Assembly: GCF_001435775.1 (NCBI RefSeq)
Contig: NZ_AZFK01000052.1
Coordinates: forward strand, 1 to 53,665
Direction: 5' to 3'
DNA: 53,665 nucleotides
From: Limosilactobacillus ingluviei DSM 15946
GTDB taxonomy: Bacteria > Bacillota > Bacilli > Lactobacillales > Lactobacillaceae
Below the pieces are notes generated by a model. The model saw nothing but the letters and a program-made list of their open reading frames with translations, was not told the DNA's origin and did no database searches. Of the stretch, positions 28,082 to 37,043 are shown piece by piece. Position numbers and translations under genes: made by a program. Position 1 is the stretch's first letter. Every line of letters begins with the position of its first letter.

Positions 28082-29733
28082 CTCAGTATTTAGCCGCTTT
28101 TTTACGGGGACTCAGTGAGGCCGGCGTCCGGCAGGTGGTCATCAGCCCCGGTTCCCGTTCGACCCCGCTGGCCTTAATGTTGCACCGCCACCCGGCCTTT
28201 CAGACCTACTTGGACGTCGATGAACGGTCCGCGGCCTTTTTTGCTCTGGGCTTAAGCAAGGCCACGGGGGCTGCGGTTGGCTTGGTCTGCACCTCAGGCA
28301 GTGCGGCGGCCAACTACCTGCCGGCGATTTGCGAGGCCGAGGCAACCAATTTGCCCTTAGTGGTGATGACCACGGACCGCCCGGCTGAATTGCAAGGGGT
28401 CGGTGCCCCCCAGGCGATGGATCAACACGCTTTATACGGGGACCACGTCAAAGCAATGGTTGATTTGGCCCTGCCGGAAGCAACGCCGGCGCTGCTCAAT
28501 TATGCCCACTGGCAAGCCTTCAAGCTGACCAGCCTGGCCTTGACCCGGCCCCGGGGCCCCGTCCACTTGAATCTTCCCCTGCGCGAACCCCTCTTGCCCA
28601 GCGCGGCCCTGCCATCGCCGAGCGGGCCAAGTAGCCAGGTTTTGCCGGTTACCCATCACGTCGACCTGACTCCGCTGCGCGCCGTGTTGCAACAACGGGG
28701 GCTGATCATCGTCGGCGAAGAACGGACGCCAGCCGAAGCGACCCAGTTGGCGCACTTGGCGGAAACGTTGGGCTGGCCGGTGGTCGGCGATCCGCTGACC
28801 AATTTGGCGGCCACTGCGACCCCAAATTATCTCGGTCAGGCCGACTTGCTCTTTCAAGCCGCCCTGCCGATGCCAGAAGTAATCTTGCGCTTTGGCCGCC
28901 TGCCGGTTACCAAGCCGGTGATGCAGTGGCTGCGGGCCCACCCGCTGCCGACGATCTTGGTCGAAAATGGGGCCAAATACCAGGACCAATTGCACCAGGC
29001 CACCTGGGTGCTGGACCAAACGGTGACCGAATTTGTCGCTGCCGTGGCCAATTTAAATCTGACCGCTCCGGCACCAGACTGGTTGATCCAATGGCAAGCG
29101 TGCCAAAAGCAAGCGGCCCAATTGGTGGCCAGTGTGGCTGATCAAGGACTGAATCACTCCACTGTTGCCCAGGGGTTACCTGCTTGGTTGCACGATCAGG
29201 ATTTGTTTGTTGCTAATAGCAATGCCATTCGACTGGTTGATCGGCTGGCATTGACACAAACAGCCAATGTCCGCATCTTTGGCAACCGCGGCGTCAACGG
29301 GATCGACGGCTTGGTCTCGACGGTCGCTGGCCTGGCGGCTGGCCGCCAGCGCCCCGTGACCCTATTGATCGGCGACTTGGCCCTCTTTCACGACATGAAT
29401 GGGTTGGCGATGCTGCGCCGGTATCAACTACCGGTCACGATCGTCCTCTTGAACAACAACGGCGGGGGGATCTTTAATTTCTTAGCCCAGCGGCACCTAC
29501 CGGCAGCTGACTTTACCGCTCTGTTCCAGACGCCCCAGGACCTCGATTTTGCCCGGGTGGCGGCTTTATACGACTTTACTTACCACCACCCGCAGACGCC
29601 GGCCGCCTTGCAAGCCTGCTTGAATCAGCCCGGTCAACACCTGATTGAAGTGACGGATGCGCCGACGGGACCGGTGACGACTTGGGAAGCCCTGGTGGCA
29701 GCCTACCAAACGGCGGTGACCGCTCATGACTGA
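28060..29733 (+). CDS. menD: SEPHCHC synthase MenD
   Basis: 557 residues, a thiamine-diphosphate enzyme that joins 2-oxoglutarate (as succinyl semialdehyde) to isochorismate. The N-terminal pyrimidine-binding domain has VISPGSRSTPLALML, the catalytic Glu in VDERSAAFFALGLSK and TSGSAAANYLPAI. The C-terminal pyrophosphate domain has GNRGVNGIDGLVSTVAG and the GDLALFHDMN...NNNGGGIF metal-binding motif. All expected parts are present. It overlaps menF at its start and menH at its end, in the order menF-menD-menH. Confidence 0.96.
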   Translation: MDHQAQLTQYLAAFLRGLSEAGVRQVVISPGSRSTPLALMLHRHPAFQTYLDVDERSAAFFALGLSKATGAAVGLVCTSGSAAANYLPAICEAEATNLPLVVMTTDRPAELQGVGAPQAMDQHALYGDHVKAMVDLALPEATPALLNYAHWQAFKLTSLALTRPRGPVHLNLPLREPLLPSAALPSPSGPSSQVLPVTHHVDLTPLRAVLQQRGLIIVGEERTPAEATQLAHLAETLGWPVVGDPLTNLAATATPNYLGQADLLFQAALPMPEVILRFGRLPVTKPVMQWLRAHPLPTILVENGAKYQDQLHQATWVLDQTVTEFVAAVANLNLTAPAPDWLIQWQACQKQAAQLVASVADQGLNHSTVAQGLPAWLHDQDLFVANSNAIRLVDRLALTQTANVRIFGNRGVNGIDGLVSTVAGLAAGRQRPVTLLIGDLALFHDMNGLAMLRRYQLPVTIVLLNNNGGGIFNFLAQRHLPAADFTALFQTPQDLDFARVAALYDFTYHHPQTPAALQACLNQPGQHLIEVTDAPTGPVTTWEALVAAYQTAVTAHD

Positions 29734-30523
29734 GGCGGCTTATTTCGCCAAGTGGCTGACCCCGTATCAGCCGGAGCAGCCGACCTTGGTTTGTCTGCAC
29801 GGTTTTACCGGGACCGGGGCGACTTGGCAGTCCCTGGCGTGGCCCGCAACGGTCAACGTCTTAGCGGTCGATTTAATTGGGCACGGGCGCTCGCCGGTCT
29901 TTGTCCACCCGACCCGTTACCGGATGGCCCAGGTGGTGGCCGAGCTGCAGGCCCTGCTGGCGGCCAAACAAATCCTGGCCTACCACCTCTTGGGCTATTC
30001 GATGGGGGCGCGGGTGGCCTTGGCCTGGGCCTTAGCTGATCCCCACGTGGTCAGCGTAATTTTGGAAAGCGGGCGGCCGGGGTTGGCTGATCCGACCCAG
30101 CGACTGGCACGGCAGCAGCAGGACAACGCCCTGGCAGCGAAGCTCTTGACGGCCCCCTTAGTCGAATTTGTGAATGACTGGGAAAAACTCCCGCTCTTTG
30201 CCAGCCAGCGGGCCCTGCCGGCGGCGGTCCAAGCGCGGGTACGGGCCGAGCGACTCAGCCAGCAACCTTTTGGCTTGGCGATGAGCCTGATGATGATGGG
30301 GACCGGCCAGCAGCCCAACTACTGGCCCCAATTGGCCCAATTGCCACCGGGGCTGTTGCTTGTGGGCGAACAGGACGCTAAGTTTCAACGCCTTAACTTG
30401 GCGATGCAGGCCCAGGCCCCGCAGTTGGACTACCAGGTCCTGCCGGGGGGCCACTGTGTGCACTTGGAGCACCCTACCGAATTTTTAGCCGCCGTAATCA
30501 CCTGGTTAAAACAATCTGCATAA
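29726..30523 (+). CDS. menH: Alpha/beta-hydrolase fold enzyme MenH (SHCHC synthase)
   Basis: 265 residues with an alpha/beta-hydrolase fold. LVCLHGFTGTGATWQSL is the oxyanion part, HLLGYSMGARVALAWAL holds the nucleophile Ser, and PGGHCVHLEHPTEF holds the catalytic His. MenH eliminates pyruvate from SEPHCHC. The assignment rests on the operon position as much as on the fold. ATG 29726 overlaps the menD stop by 8 nt. The cluster ends here with a terminator; menC, menE, menB and menA are not in this window. Confidence 0.88.
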   Translation: MTEAAYFAKWLTPYQPEQPTLVCLHGFTGTGATWQSLAWPATVNVLAVDLIGHGRSPVFVHPTRYRMAQVVAELQALLAAKQILAYHLLGYSMGARVALAWALADPHVVSVILESGRPGLADPTQRLARQQQDNALAAKLLTAPLVEFVNDWEKLPLFASQRALPAAVQARVRAERLSQQPFGLAMSLMMMGTGQQPNYWPQLAQLPPGLLLVGEQDAKFQRLNLAMQAQAPQLDYQVLPGGHCVHLEHPTEFLAAVITWLKQSA

Positions 30524-30525
30524 AG

Positions 30526-30566
30526 AAACCCCCGCTGAGCGCTTGGCACCCAACGGGGGTTTGTGT
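30526..30566. terminator. Bidirectional terminator between menH and nnrD
   Basis: AAACCCCCG (30526-30534) pairs perfectly with CGGGGGTTT (30554-30562) and separates convergent transcription units. Confidence 0.85.
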
Positions 30567-31426
30567 TAGTTCATAAAGCCAATTTGGTGATCCGGCCCGC
30601 TTTGGGCGACCTTCTTCATAAAGGCCGGCAGGGCGTGGCTGATCTGGTGGGGTAAGACGACGTATTGATTTTCCGCCAGTTGATCGGCGATCGCGCTATG
30701 GGCGTAGGTCGCTGCCAACGCCGCTTGGGTGACGTCGGTGCGGAACTGGGCGCAAAAGCCCCCGATCATCCCAGCCAGGGTGTCCCCCATCCCGCCGACG
30801 GCTTGGGCCGCCGAGCCGATTGGCAAGCGCCAACTGCCGGTGGAAGCGTAGATTTCGGTGTGGTGTTTTTTGACCAGGACCATCCCGCCGAGCTTGGCCT
30901 GAGCGGCTTGGTTGGCCGCTGGGGTTTGGTCGGCAATGGCCAGCCCACTGAGTCGTTGCCATTCCATCTGGTGGGGCGTAAAGATCAGCTGGCCCGCTGG
31001 CAGCGGCAGGCGGTGCTCAGCCAATAAGGTAATGGCCGAGCCGTCAATCACCACCGTTTGGGCGGCCTTGGTCTGGGCAAAAACGGTTTGCAAGACCGCC
31101 AGGCTGGCCGCTTCCGTCCCCAGCCCGGGGCCAATCACGACCGTGTCAACCTGGGCGACGAGATTTGTGAGCGCCGCTTGATCGTGAAAATCAATCACCA
31201 TCGCTTCGGGCAGCTGGGTGTGCAGGGCGGTGACATTCAGTGGGTCACAGGCCACGGTGACCAGGCCGGCCCCGGCGTAAACCGCGGCGGTAGCGGCCAT
31301 AATGATCGCGCCGCCGTACTGGTGGTTGCCCCCGACGAGCAAGACTTTCCCAAAGGTCCCCTTAAAGCTTTCCTGGGGGCGGGGTTTGATTACCTGGCGC
31401 AAAATTTTTTCATCTAATTCTTGCAT
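30566..31426 (-). CDS. nnrD: ADP-dependent (S)-NAD(P)H-hydrate dehydratase
   Basis: 286 residues with a ribokinase-like fold. It repairs the damaged cofactor NAD(P)HX by ADP-driven dehydration. Family marks are GTFGKVLLVGGNHQYGGA, VVIGPGLGTEAA, the FTPHQMEW motif and the catalytic-Asp segment GGMGDTLAGMIGGF. The epimerase domain (NnrE) is not fused; the protein has only the dehydratase part. ATG 31426 with GAAG 8 nt upstream is chosen over TTG 31432. It is transcribed after the HAD phosphatase gene, 15 nt downstream of it. Confidence 0.92.
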   Translation of the reverse strand: MQELDEKILRQVIKPRPQESFKGTFGKVLLVGGNHQYGGAIIMAATAAVYAGAGLVTVACDPLNVTALHTQLPEAMVIDFHDQAALTNLVAQVDTVVIGPGLGTEAASLAVLQTVFAQTKAAQTVVIDGSAITLLAEHRLPLPAGQLIFTPHQMEWQRLSGLAIADQTPAANQAAQAKLGGMVLVKKHHTEIYASTGSWRLPIGSAAQAVGGMGDTLAGMIGGFCAQFRTDVTQAALAATYAHSAIADQLAENQYVVLPHQISHALPAFMKKVAQSGPDHQIGFMN

Positions 31427-31441
31427 GTGCAACGCTTCTTT

Positions 31442-32257
31442 CTATTGGTATTCCTGTAAGTATTGGTCTAAAACGACTAAGACGCCATCGTGATTGTTAT
31501 CGACCGGGACGCTAAAGCGGGCCAACCGCTTGATTTCCGGGCGGCCGTTGGGCATCGCGTAGGAATAGCGGGCCAGTTTAAGCATACTTTCGTCGTTGCC
31601 CCCGTCCCCAAAGGCGATCAGGTCATCACCACTTAACTGCCAGCGGGCCAAGACCTTGCTTAGGGCCCAGCCCTTGTTGATGCCGGGGATGGTCAGGTCC
31701 ATCGAGCCATTGCCACTGGGGGTGACGGTCAGCTGGCCGGCAAAGCGGGCATCCAATTGGGCCTTGACGTTGGCGACGTCTTGATCGGCTATTAAAAAGG
31801 ACAGTTGAAAAAAGTCATCGTCCGGCAGGGGCAGGAGTTGGTCTAAAATCGTGTGCTGGGGGTAGTAGCGGGTCATGTGCGCCAAGAGGGCGGCTGAGGG
31901 GTGGGGTGGAAAGTAGCCTTGCTTGACCCCGGCCAAGGTCGGTTCAATTTGTAATTCATCATGCAAAAAGGCCACGACCTGAGCGGCCAAGGTCCGCTCC
32001 AAGGTGGTCGTCATCAGTTCGTGCCCCTGGTCAATCACTTGGGCGCCGTTTTCGGCGATCACGGTCAAAGCTTCACACTGGTCGCCAAAGTGGGGCAACA
32101 GAAATTGGGCGGGGTCCCCACTGGCTACGATCACGTGACACCCTTGGGCCAAGAGCGCTTCTAAAATCCGTGCAAAGCGGGGGCGGTCAAAACTTTTATC
32201 GTCGCGCAAAAAGGTCCCATCCATATCAAAGGCAACGGCAGCAAACGGCAGTGGCAT
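31442..32257 (-). CDS. HAD-superfamily (Cof-type) phosphatase
   Basis: 271 residues. Motif I is FDMDGTFLRDD with the nucleophile Asp, motif II is VIVASG, motif III is a Lys before GWALSKVLARW, and motif IV is IAFGDGGNDESML; a C2-type cap lies between about 85 and 190. Members dephosphorylate sugar phosphates, flavin or pyridoxal compounds; the substrate is not predictable. ATG 32257 follows AAAGGATGCGATAAG. It is the first gene of a two-gene minus-strand unit with nnrD. Confidence 0.92.
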   Translation of the reverse strand: MPLPFAAVAFDMDGTFLRDDKSFDRPRFARILEALLAQGCHVIVASGDPAQFLLPHFGDQCEALTVIAENGAQVIDQGHELMTTTLERTLAAQVVAFLHDELQIEPTLAGVKQGYFPPHPSAALLAHMTRYYPQHTILDQLLPLPDDDFFQLSFLIADQDVANVKAQLDARFAGQLTVTPSGNGSMDLTIPGINKGWALSKVLARWQLSGDDLIAFGDGGNDESMLKLARYSYAMPNGRPEIKRLARFSVPVDNNHDGVLVVLDQYLQEYQ

Positions 32258-32392
32258 CTTATCGCATCCTTTCCAACGTCGTGTGCAGCAAGCAGGGTCA
32301 CCGCTTGCGCACGAAAAACCATTAAAAATTAAAATAACTTTGCCTATATGGTATCATTAAATATAAGCAAACAGTTTATGGAGGCAGAAAAA

Positions 32393-33793
32393 ATGACGGA
32401 TTGGCTGCAAAAAGCAACGGAACAAAAAGAAAACTATTTAAACGACTTGATCGCCCTGATCAAGATTCCGAGTGTCCGCGACGACACCCAGGCCAGTGAA
32501 AAATACCCGCTGGGCCCAGCCCCGGCTCAAGCCCTGAGCGCCTTTTTGGAAATGGCGGAGCAAGATGGCTTTAAGACCAAGAATATCGATAACCTGGTCG
32601 GCTATGCCGAATGGGGGGAAGGCGATGAAACCCTGGCGATCCTGGCCCACTTAGACGTGATGCCGGCGGGCAACGGTTGGGACAGTGATCCCTTTGATCC
32701 GATCATCAAGGATGGCAACCTGATTGGGCGGGGGGCTTCGGATGACAAGGGCCCTGGGATGGCGGCTTACTACGCCATGAAGACCTTAAAGGACATGGGC
32801 GTTGTGCCCAACAAGAAGGTCCGCTTTATTGTCGGGACCGATGAAGAAAGCAATTGGACGGGGATGAAGCGCTACTTTGAAGTCGAACCCGAACCAACCT
32901 ACGGCTTTTCACCCGACGCGGAATTCCCGGTGATCAACGGGGAAAAGGGGCAAGTGTCCCTGCTTTTGGACTACCCAGGGGGTAATACCGGCGACGACTT
33001 GTTGCGCTCCTTTAAGGCCGGTTTGCGCTTTAACATGGTACCGCGCGAAGCGGATGCGATCGTCGAAGTCGGTGATAATGAAGCGGTTGCTACGGCCTTT
33101 ACCGCCTTTTTGGATGCCAACCCAGTGGAAGGGGAATGCGTGCTGGAAGCCGATGGGTTGCACCTGCAAGTGATTGGGAAAGCGGCCCACGGGATGGAAC
33201 CCGAAAAGGGGATCAATGCGGCCACTTACCTGGCGACCTTCTTGCAACAATTGCACTTGGGTGGGCAGGCCAAGCAGTTTGTTGACCTGGTAGCCAACTA
33301 CTTGCACTTAGATACCCGGTTCCACAACTTCATGGGTGCCTACACCGATCCGGTGATGGGGGACTTGACGGTCAACGTCGGCTTGTTAAGTTTTGATGCC
33401 GCTCAGGGGGGCCAAATTGACATGAACTTCCGCTACCCGAAGGGCGTCACGCCGGACGGCCTGCAAGCCAAAGTCGCGGCCGTGGCTAAGGATCACGGGA
33501 TGACGGTCCACTATGAAAAATTTGAAGTGCCACACTACGTTCCCGCTGATGATCCGCTGGTCCAAACCCTGATGAAGGCATACATTGACCAAACGGGCGA
33601 AACTGACGCTAAGCCAGAAGTGGTCGGCGGGGGGACCTATGGCCGCTTGATGGCCCGCGGGGTGGCCTTTGGGGCCTTGATGCCAAGCACGCCGAACACC
33701 ATGCACCAGGCCAATGAATACCAACCGGTTGCCGACCTGCTGAAGTCAATGGCAATTTACATGGAAGCGATTAATGATTTAGTAACCAAGTAG
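32393..33793 (+). CDS. pepV: Dipeptidase PepV (M20 family)
   Basis: 466 residues, the known PepV size. It is a cytosolic dizinc dipeptidase with broad specificity, important for peptide use in milk and other rich niches. Metal and catalytic residues appear in ILAHLDVMPAG (His, Asp), GRGASDDKGPGM (bridging Asp), GTDEESNWTGM (Glu-Glu) and SPDAEFPVINGEKG (Asp), with the final His in TPNTMHQANEY. ATG 32393 follows TATGGAGGCAG; the upstream ORF extension starts before the ribosome site. Confidence 0.95.
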   Translation: MTDWLQKATEQKENYLNDLIALIKIPSVRDDTQASEKYPLGPAPAQALSAFLEMAEQDGFKTKNIDNLVGYAEWGEGDETLAILAHLDVMPAGNGWDSDPFDPIIKDGNLIGRGASDDKGPGMAAYYAMKTLKDMGVVPNKKVRFIVGTDEESNWTGMKRYFEVEPEPTYGFSPDAEFPVINGEKGQVSLLLDYPGGNTGDDLLRSFKAGLRFNMVPREADAIVEVGDNEAVATAFTAFLDANPVEGECVLEADGLHLQVIGKAAHGMEPEKGINAATYLATFLQQLHLGGQAKQFVDLVANYLHLDTRFHNFMGAYTDPVMGDLTVNVGLLSFDAAQGGQIDMNFRYPKGVTPDGLQAKVAAVAKDHGMTVHYEKFEVPHYVPADDPLVQTLMKAYIDQTGETDAKPEVVGGGTYGRLMARGVAFGALMPSTPNTMHQANEYQPVADLLKSMAIYMEAINDLVTK

Positions 33794-33801
33794 GCAAAAA
33801 G

Positions 33802-33810
33802 TGTTAAAAT
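33802..33810 (+). promoter_or_regulatory. Extended -10 promoter of the universal stress gene
   Basis: TGT-TAAAAT, 40 nt before the start codon; the -35 is not clear. Confidence 0.45.
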
Positions 33811-33849
33811 AAAAGGGTAAAGTAGACAATTTTGCTGGAGGTGGGAAAA

Positions 33850-34347
33850 ATGGCTGAATATCAAAATATTTTAGTCGGGATCGATGGGTCCAAGCAATCA
33901 CTGTTGGCCTTTAAAAAGGCGGTCGCAATTGCCCAACGCAATGGGGCCCGCTTGCACCTGTTAAGCGTGGTTAATGGAGAACCTTACCCAAGTGCGATTA
34001 CGACCTTTGGAATTTCCGATAAGGGCTTGTACGACAAAGTAGTTGATAAGATGAAGCACCTGTTGGCTGACTTGACGACCCAAGCCCAAGAGGCCGGCGT
34101 CCAAGACGTAAAAACTTCCGTGGTGGTGGGCAACGCCAAGGTGATCTTGACGGATACCTATCCGAAGGATGAAGACATTGACCTGATTTTGGTCGGGGCC
34201 ACGGGGCTCAATACGATCGGCCGGATGATCGTTGGTTCGACCTCGGCTTACATCGTGCGCCAAGCACCATGTGATGTGGTCGTGGTCAAGACCGATGAGG
34301 ACAACCAGCCGGTGACCTTTAAGCAAGCTACCTACCCAGAAATTTAA
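33850..34347 (+). CDS. Universal stress protein, UspA family
   Basis: 165 residues, a single Usp domain. The strand ILVGIDGSKQSLLAFKKAV, the linker region LDDVDLILVGATGLNTIGRM (here DIDLILVGATG) and the nucleotide-binding GSTSAYIVRQAPCDVVVVK are present; the G-2x-G-9x-G(S/T) pattern suggests ATP binding. Its exact role is unknown; the family is induced by starvation and other stress. ATG 33850 with GGAGGTGGG upstream is preferred over the upstream ORF start. It has its own promoter and terminator. Confidence 0.93.
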   Translation: MAEYQNILVGIDGSKQSLLAFKKAVAIAQRNGARLHLLSVVNGEPYPSAITTFGISDKGLYDKVVDKMKHLLADLTTQAQEAGVQDVKTSVVVGNAKVILTDTYPKDEDIDLILVGATGLNTIGRMIVGSTSAYIVRQAPCDVVVVKTDEDNQPVTFKQATYPEI

Positions 34348-34362
34348 ATTGACGCGTGTCGA

Positions 34363-34396
34363 AAAACCGTCCAACCATGGGGCTGGGCGGTTTTCT
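34363..34396 (+). terminator. Terminator of the universal stress gene
   Basis: AAAACCGTCCA (34363-34373) pairs with TGGGCGGTTTT (34384-34394), one wobble pair, then C and TT. Confidence 0.8.
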
Positions 34397-34427
34397 TACG
34401 ATTAGCGGCCCCAGAAAGGAAGATTCT

Positions 34428-35447
34428 TTGTTAAAGCCACTCCTCTCAATTATTGTCCCTTGTTACAACGCCCAGCCTTACTTGGCACGGTGCTTGGCCC
34501 CTTTGTTGGCGGTTGAGCGAGGCCTGGAAGTAATTCTGGTTGATGACGGCTCCACCGATCAGACTGGGGCCATGATTGACCAATCCGCGGCCGCCCACCC
34601 GACTTTGATCCGGGCGCTCCACCAAGCCAACGGGGGGCACGGGGCTGCGATCATGGCGGGAATTCAAGCGGCCGGTGGTGACTACTTGAAGGTGGTTGAT
34701 GCCGATGATTGGCTGGACCAGGCCGCCCTCTTGCGGGTGTTGGCCTTTTTGCAAGAGCTCCGGGAGCAAGGCGAGCAAATTGATATGCTGGTCAGCAATT
34801 ATACTTACGATAAGGTTAATGCGCCACGGAAAAAGACGGTTCGCTATCCGCACTTGCCCACCCACCAGGTCTTTTCCTGGGAAGCCGTCCACTTGCCGCT
34901 TGGGGAATACTTGCTGATGCACGCGGTCATTTACCGGACAGCAATGCTGGTGAATGAGGCCCACCTGGCTTTGCCGCGCCATACCTTTTACGTCGACAAC
35001 CTCTACGTCTTTCAACCCTTGCCCTTTGTCAAACGGCTCTACTACCTCGACGTGGATCTCTACCATTACTTCATTGGCCGCGCCGATCAGTCGGTCAATG
35101 AAGCGGTGATGCTCAAACGAATCGACCAGCAACTCTTGGTCAACCGGCTGATGATTCGCTACTACACCCAGGTGACCAGCCTGGACAGTGGCTTGGGCAA
35201 GTACATGGCCCATTACTTAGAAATTATTACCACGATTTCGTCGGTCCTTTTGCTCAAAGATGGTCGCCCGGCGGCCCTGGCGAAAAAGCAGGCCCTCTGG
35301 CATGATCTGGCCCAGTTTGATCCAGCTTTGCACAATTTGCTTCGCCACCATTGGCTTGGCCTGGGAGTGAATTTACCCGGTAAAATCGGCCGGCGCGTGG
35401 CCGTGCAAGGTTACCAGCTGGCGCAAAAATGGTATGGCTTTAATTAG
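34428..35447 (+). CDS. Family 2 glycosyltransferase
   Basis: 339 residues. A GT-A domain opens at LSIIVPCYNAQPYLARC, with the nucleotide-binding VDDGST, the DxD-like VVDADDWLD metal site and a C-terminal helical part. There is no membrane helix. The family transfers sugars from NDP-sugars to wall polymers, teichoic acids or exopolysaccharide; the acceptor cannot be told. I take TTG 34428 as start because AGAAAGGAAGA lies 7-8 nt before it; the upstream ORF extension runs through the terminator. It is a stand-alone gene, not in a polysaccharide cluster. Confidence 0.88.
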   Translation: MLKPLLSIIVPCYNAQPYLARCLAPLLAVERGLEVILVDDGSTDQTGAMIDQSAAAHPTLIRALHQANGGHGAAIMAGIQAAGGDYLKVVDADDWLDQAALLRVLAFLQELREQGEQIDMLVSNYTYDKVNAPRKKTVRYPHLPTHQVFSWEAVHLPLGEYLLMHAVIYRTAMLVNEAHLALPRHTFYVDNLYVFQPLPFVKRLYYLDVDLYHYFIGRADQSVNEAVMLKRIDQQLLVNRLMIRYYTQVTSLDSGLGKYMAHYLEIITTISSVLLLKDGRPAALAKKQALWHDLAQFDPALHNLLRHHWLGLGVNLPGKIGRRVAVQGYQLAQKWYGFN

Positions 35448-35471
35448 TCTTTGCGTAATGTTAAACAAAGG

Positions 35472-35499
35472 TTACAATTTTGCAATCAAATGGTAAAAT
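35472..35499 (+). promoter_or_regulatory. Promoter of the L,D-transpeptidase gene
   Basis: TTACAA (35472-35477), 16 nt, TGG-TAAAAT (35494-35499). Confidence 0.6.
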
Positions 35500-35534
35500 A
35501 AGGGTTAAAGAATGCGGAAAGTGGGGAAGACATT

Positions 35535-36923
35535 ATGCAGCGCAAAAAGCTTTTGATCAGTGTGGGGATCGCTGCCGTGGCCTTGCTGGGGGTATCCCTG
35601 GGCAGCCGGCACTATTTCCAGACTCATTTTAACCGCCACGTGACGATTAATGGGATCAACGTGGGCGGCTTAACGGCGGCCCAGGCTTACGAAAAGGTGA
35701 GTCAGACCAAGCTGACCAACCGGGTCTATTTAAACGGTAAGCTGGTCTTTGACGGGCACGACCAACAACCGGTCTTTGCCAAGGATGCTAAGCAAACCGT
35801 TGCCCGGCAGTTGCAAAAGCAAGCGACCTGGTTCCCGAGTCGGCAACCGCACGCCTACACCTTGCCCTTGCAAATGGATCAAGCGGCCTTGCGGGCGGAT
35901 ATGAAGGCGACTTTGCACCACCAGTTAGGACAGTTAAATGGCAACAAGCGCCTGCCAGTGGATGCCAAGGCGGTGTGGCACGCGAACCGGGTGACGGTAA
36001 CCCCCGCCAAGCACGGGACAGCGTATGATGAAGCCAAAGTCATGGCGGCTCTGCTTCGCCACCAGAATGAACCGACGATCAAGCTGACGGCTAAGGTCCA
36101 ACAACCCTTAGAAGCGGACAGTCCGACGGTGAAAAAAGCGGTGGCCGCGTTAAAGAAGCTTAACAATGGGCAAGTGACTTACCAAGTCGCGGGGCACCCG
36201 GTGAAGGTTAAAGCCAGCCAGGTGATTGATAAGGCGACTTATCAAGCCGGCAAGTACCACTTTACCCCCGTCAAAGAGGCGGCGGTGATCAAGCAGTTGA
36301 ACGCCAAGTACGCTACTTTGGGCAAGAAGTTCAAGTTTACCACCCACGCGGGCAATACGATTACGACCACGGCGGATGGGGATTACGGCTGGAAAATCAT
36401 GGCCAGCCGGGCGGCCACCACGATTGGGCAGGCGATCGTGACTGGGCGGACCCAAGTCGATGCCAAGGCCGACATTTACGGGCAAGGCTATGATACGCGC
36501 GGGTTGGGCTATGGAGTGACTAAAAACGACGGCTTAGGGGATACCTACGCCGAAGTTTCGATCGCTGACCAACACGCTTGGTTCTACCGGGATGGTAAGT
36601 TGGTCGCTTCAGCCGACGTGGTGACCGGGAAGCACAGTAGTGGTGATGATACCCCCAAGGGAGTCTGGTACGTGATGTATCAACAAATGCATACGACCTT
36701 ACGCGGGACTGGCGATGACGGCAAGCCGTACGCGTCACCGGTAACGTACTGGACGCCGTTTACCTTGAGCGGGTGTGGGTTCCACGATGCCAGCTGGCGG
36801 AAGAACTGGTCCAAGACTGCTTACTTAACTGATGGTTCCAATGGCTGTGTCAATATGCACCCGGCTGATGCGGGGGTGGCCTTTAAAGCCTTGTCCAATA
36901 AGGAACCCGTGATTGTGTATTAA
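35535..36923 (+). CDS. L,D-transpeptidase (YkuD) with peptidoglycan-binding domain
   Basis: 462 residues. An N-terminal membrane anchor (about 6-22, LLISVGIAAVALLGVSL) is followed by a long extracellular part with a repeated NGINVGGLTAAQAY-type PG-binding/YkuD-linker domain (about 35-330) and a C-terminal YkuD domain. The catalytic Cys lies in DGSNGCVNMHPADA and the His in SGCGFHDASWRKNW. The family makes 3-3 cross-links in, or attaches proteins to, peptidoglycan outside the membrane. ATG 35535 follows GTGGGGAAGACATT. It has its own promoter and a strong terminator. Confidence 0.93.
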   Translation: MQRKKLLISVGIAAVALLGVSLGSRHYFQTHFNRHVTINGINVGGLTAAQAYEKVSQTKLTNRVYLNGKLVFDGHDQQPVFAKDAKQTVARQLQKQATWFPSRQPHAYTLPLQMDQAALRADMKATLHHQLGQLNGNKRLPVDAKAVWHANRVTVTPAKHGTAYDEAKVMAALLRHQNEPTIKLTAKVQQPLEADSPTVKKAVAALKKLNNGQVTYQVAGHPVKVKASQVIDKATYQAGKYHFTPVKEAAVIKQLNAKYATLGKKFKFTTHAGNTITTTADGDYGWKIMASRAATTIGQAIVTGRTQVDAKADIYGQGYDTRGLGYGVTKNDGLGDTYAEVSIADQHAWFYRDGKLVASADVVTGKHSSGDDTPKGVWYVMYQQMHTTLRGTGDDGKPYASPVTYWTPFTLSGCGFHDASWRKNWSKTAYLTDGSNGCVNMHPADAGVAFKALSNKEPVIVY

Positions 36924-36940
36924 TCAAATTTAACCTCTTA

Positions 36941-36977
36941 AAAAATTGTTGCTCCGGCGGGGCAGCAATTTTTTTTG
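36941..36977 (+). terminator. Terminator of the L,D-transpeptidase gene
   Basis: AAAAATTGTTGC pairs with GCAGCAATTTTT (one wobble) and a run of eight T. Confidence 0.9.
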
Positions 36978-37043
36978 ACTTTTTTGCGTTTTGAAAATAA
37001 TTTTACGCTTTCATGACGTATATAAAAGTAAAGGGGGAATTTC

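Noticed and set aside
34428-35447. Glycosyltransferase considered as part of an exopolysaccharide cluster
   Set aside because: No other polysaccharide gene, flippase or polymerase is nearby.
36941-36976. Hairpin considered as a small RNA
   Set aside because: It fits a standard intrinsic terminator of the L,D-transpeptidase gene.
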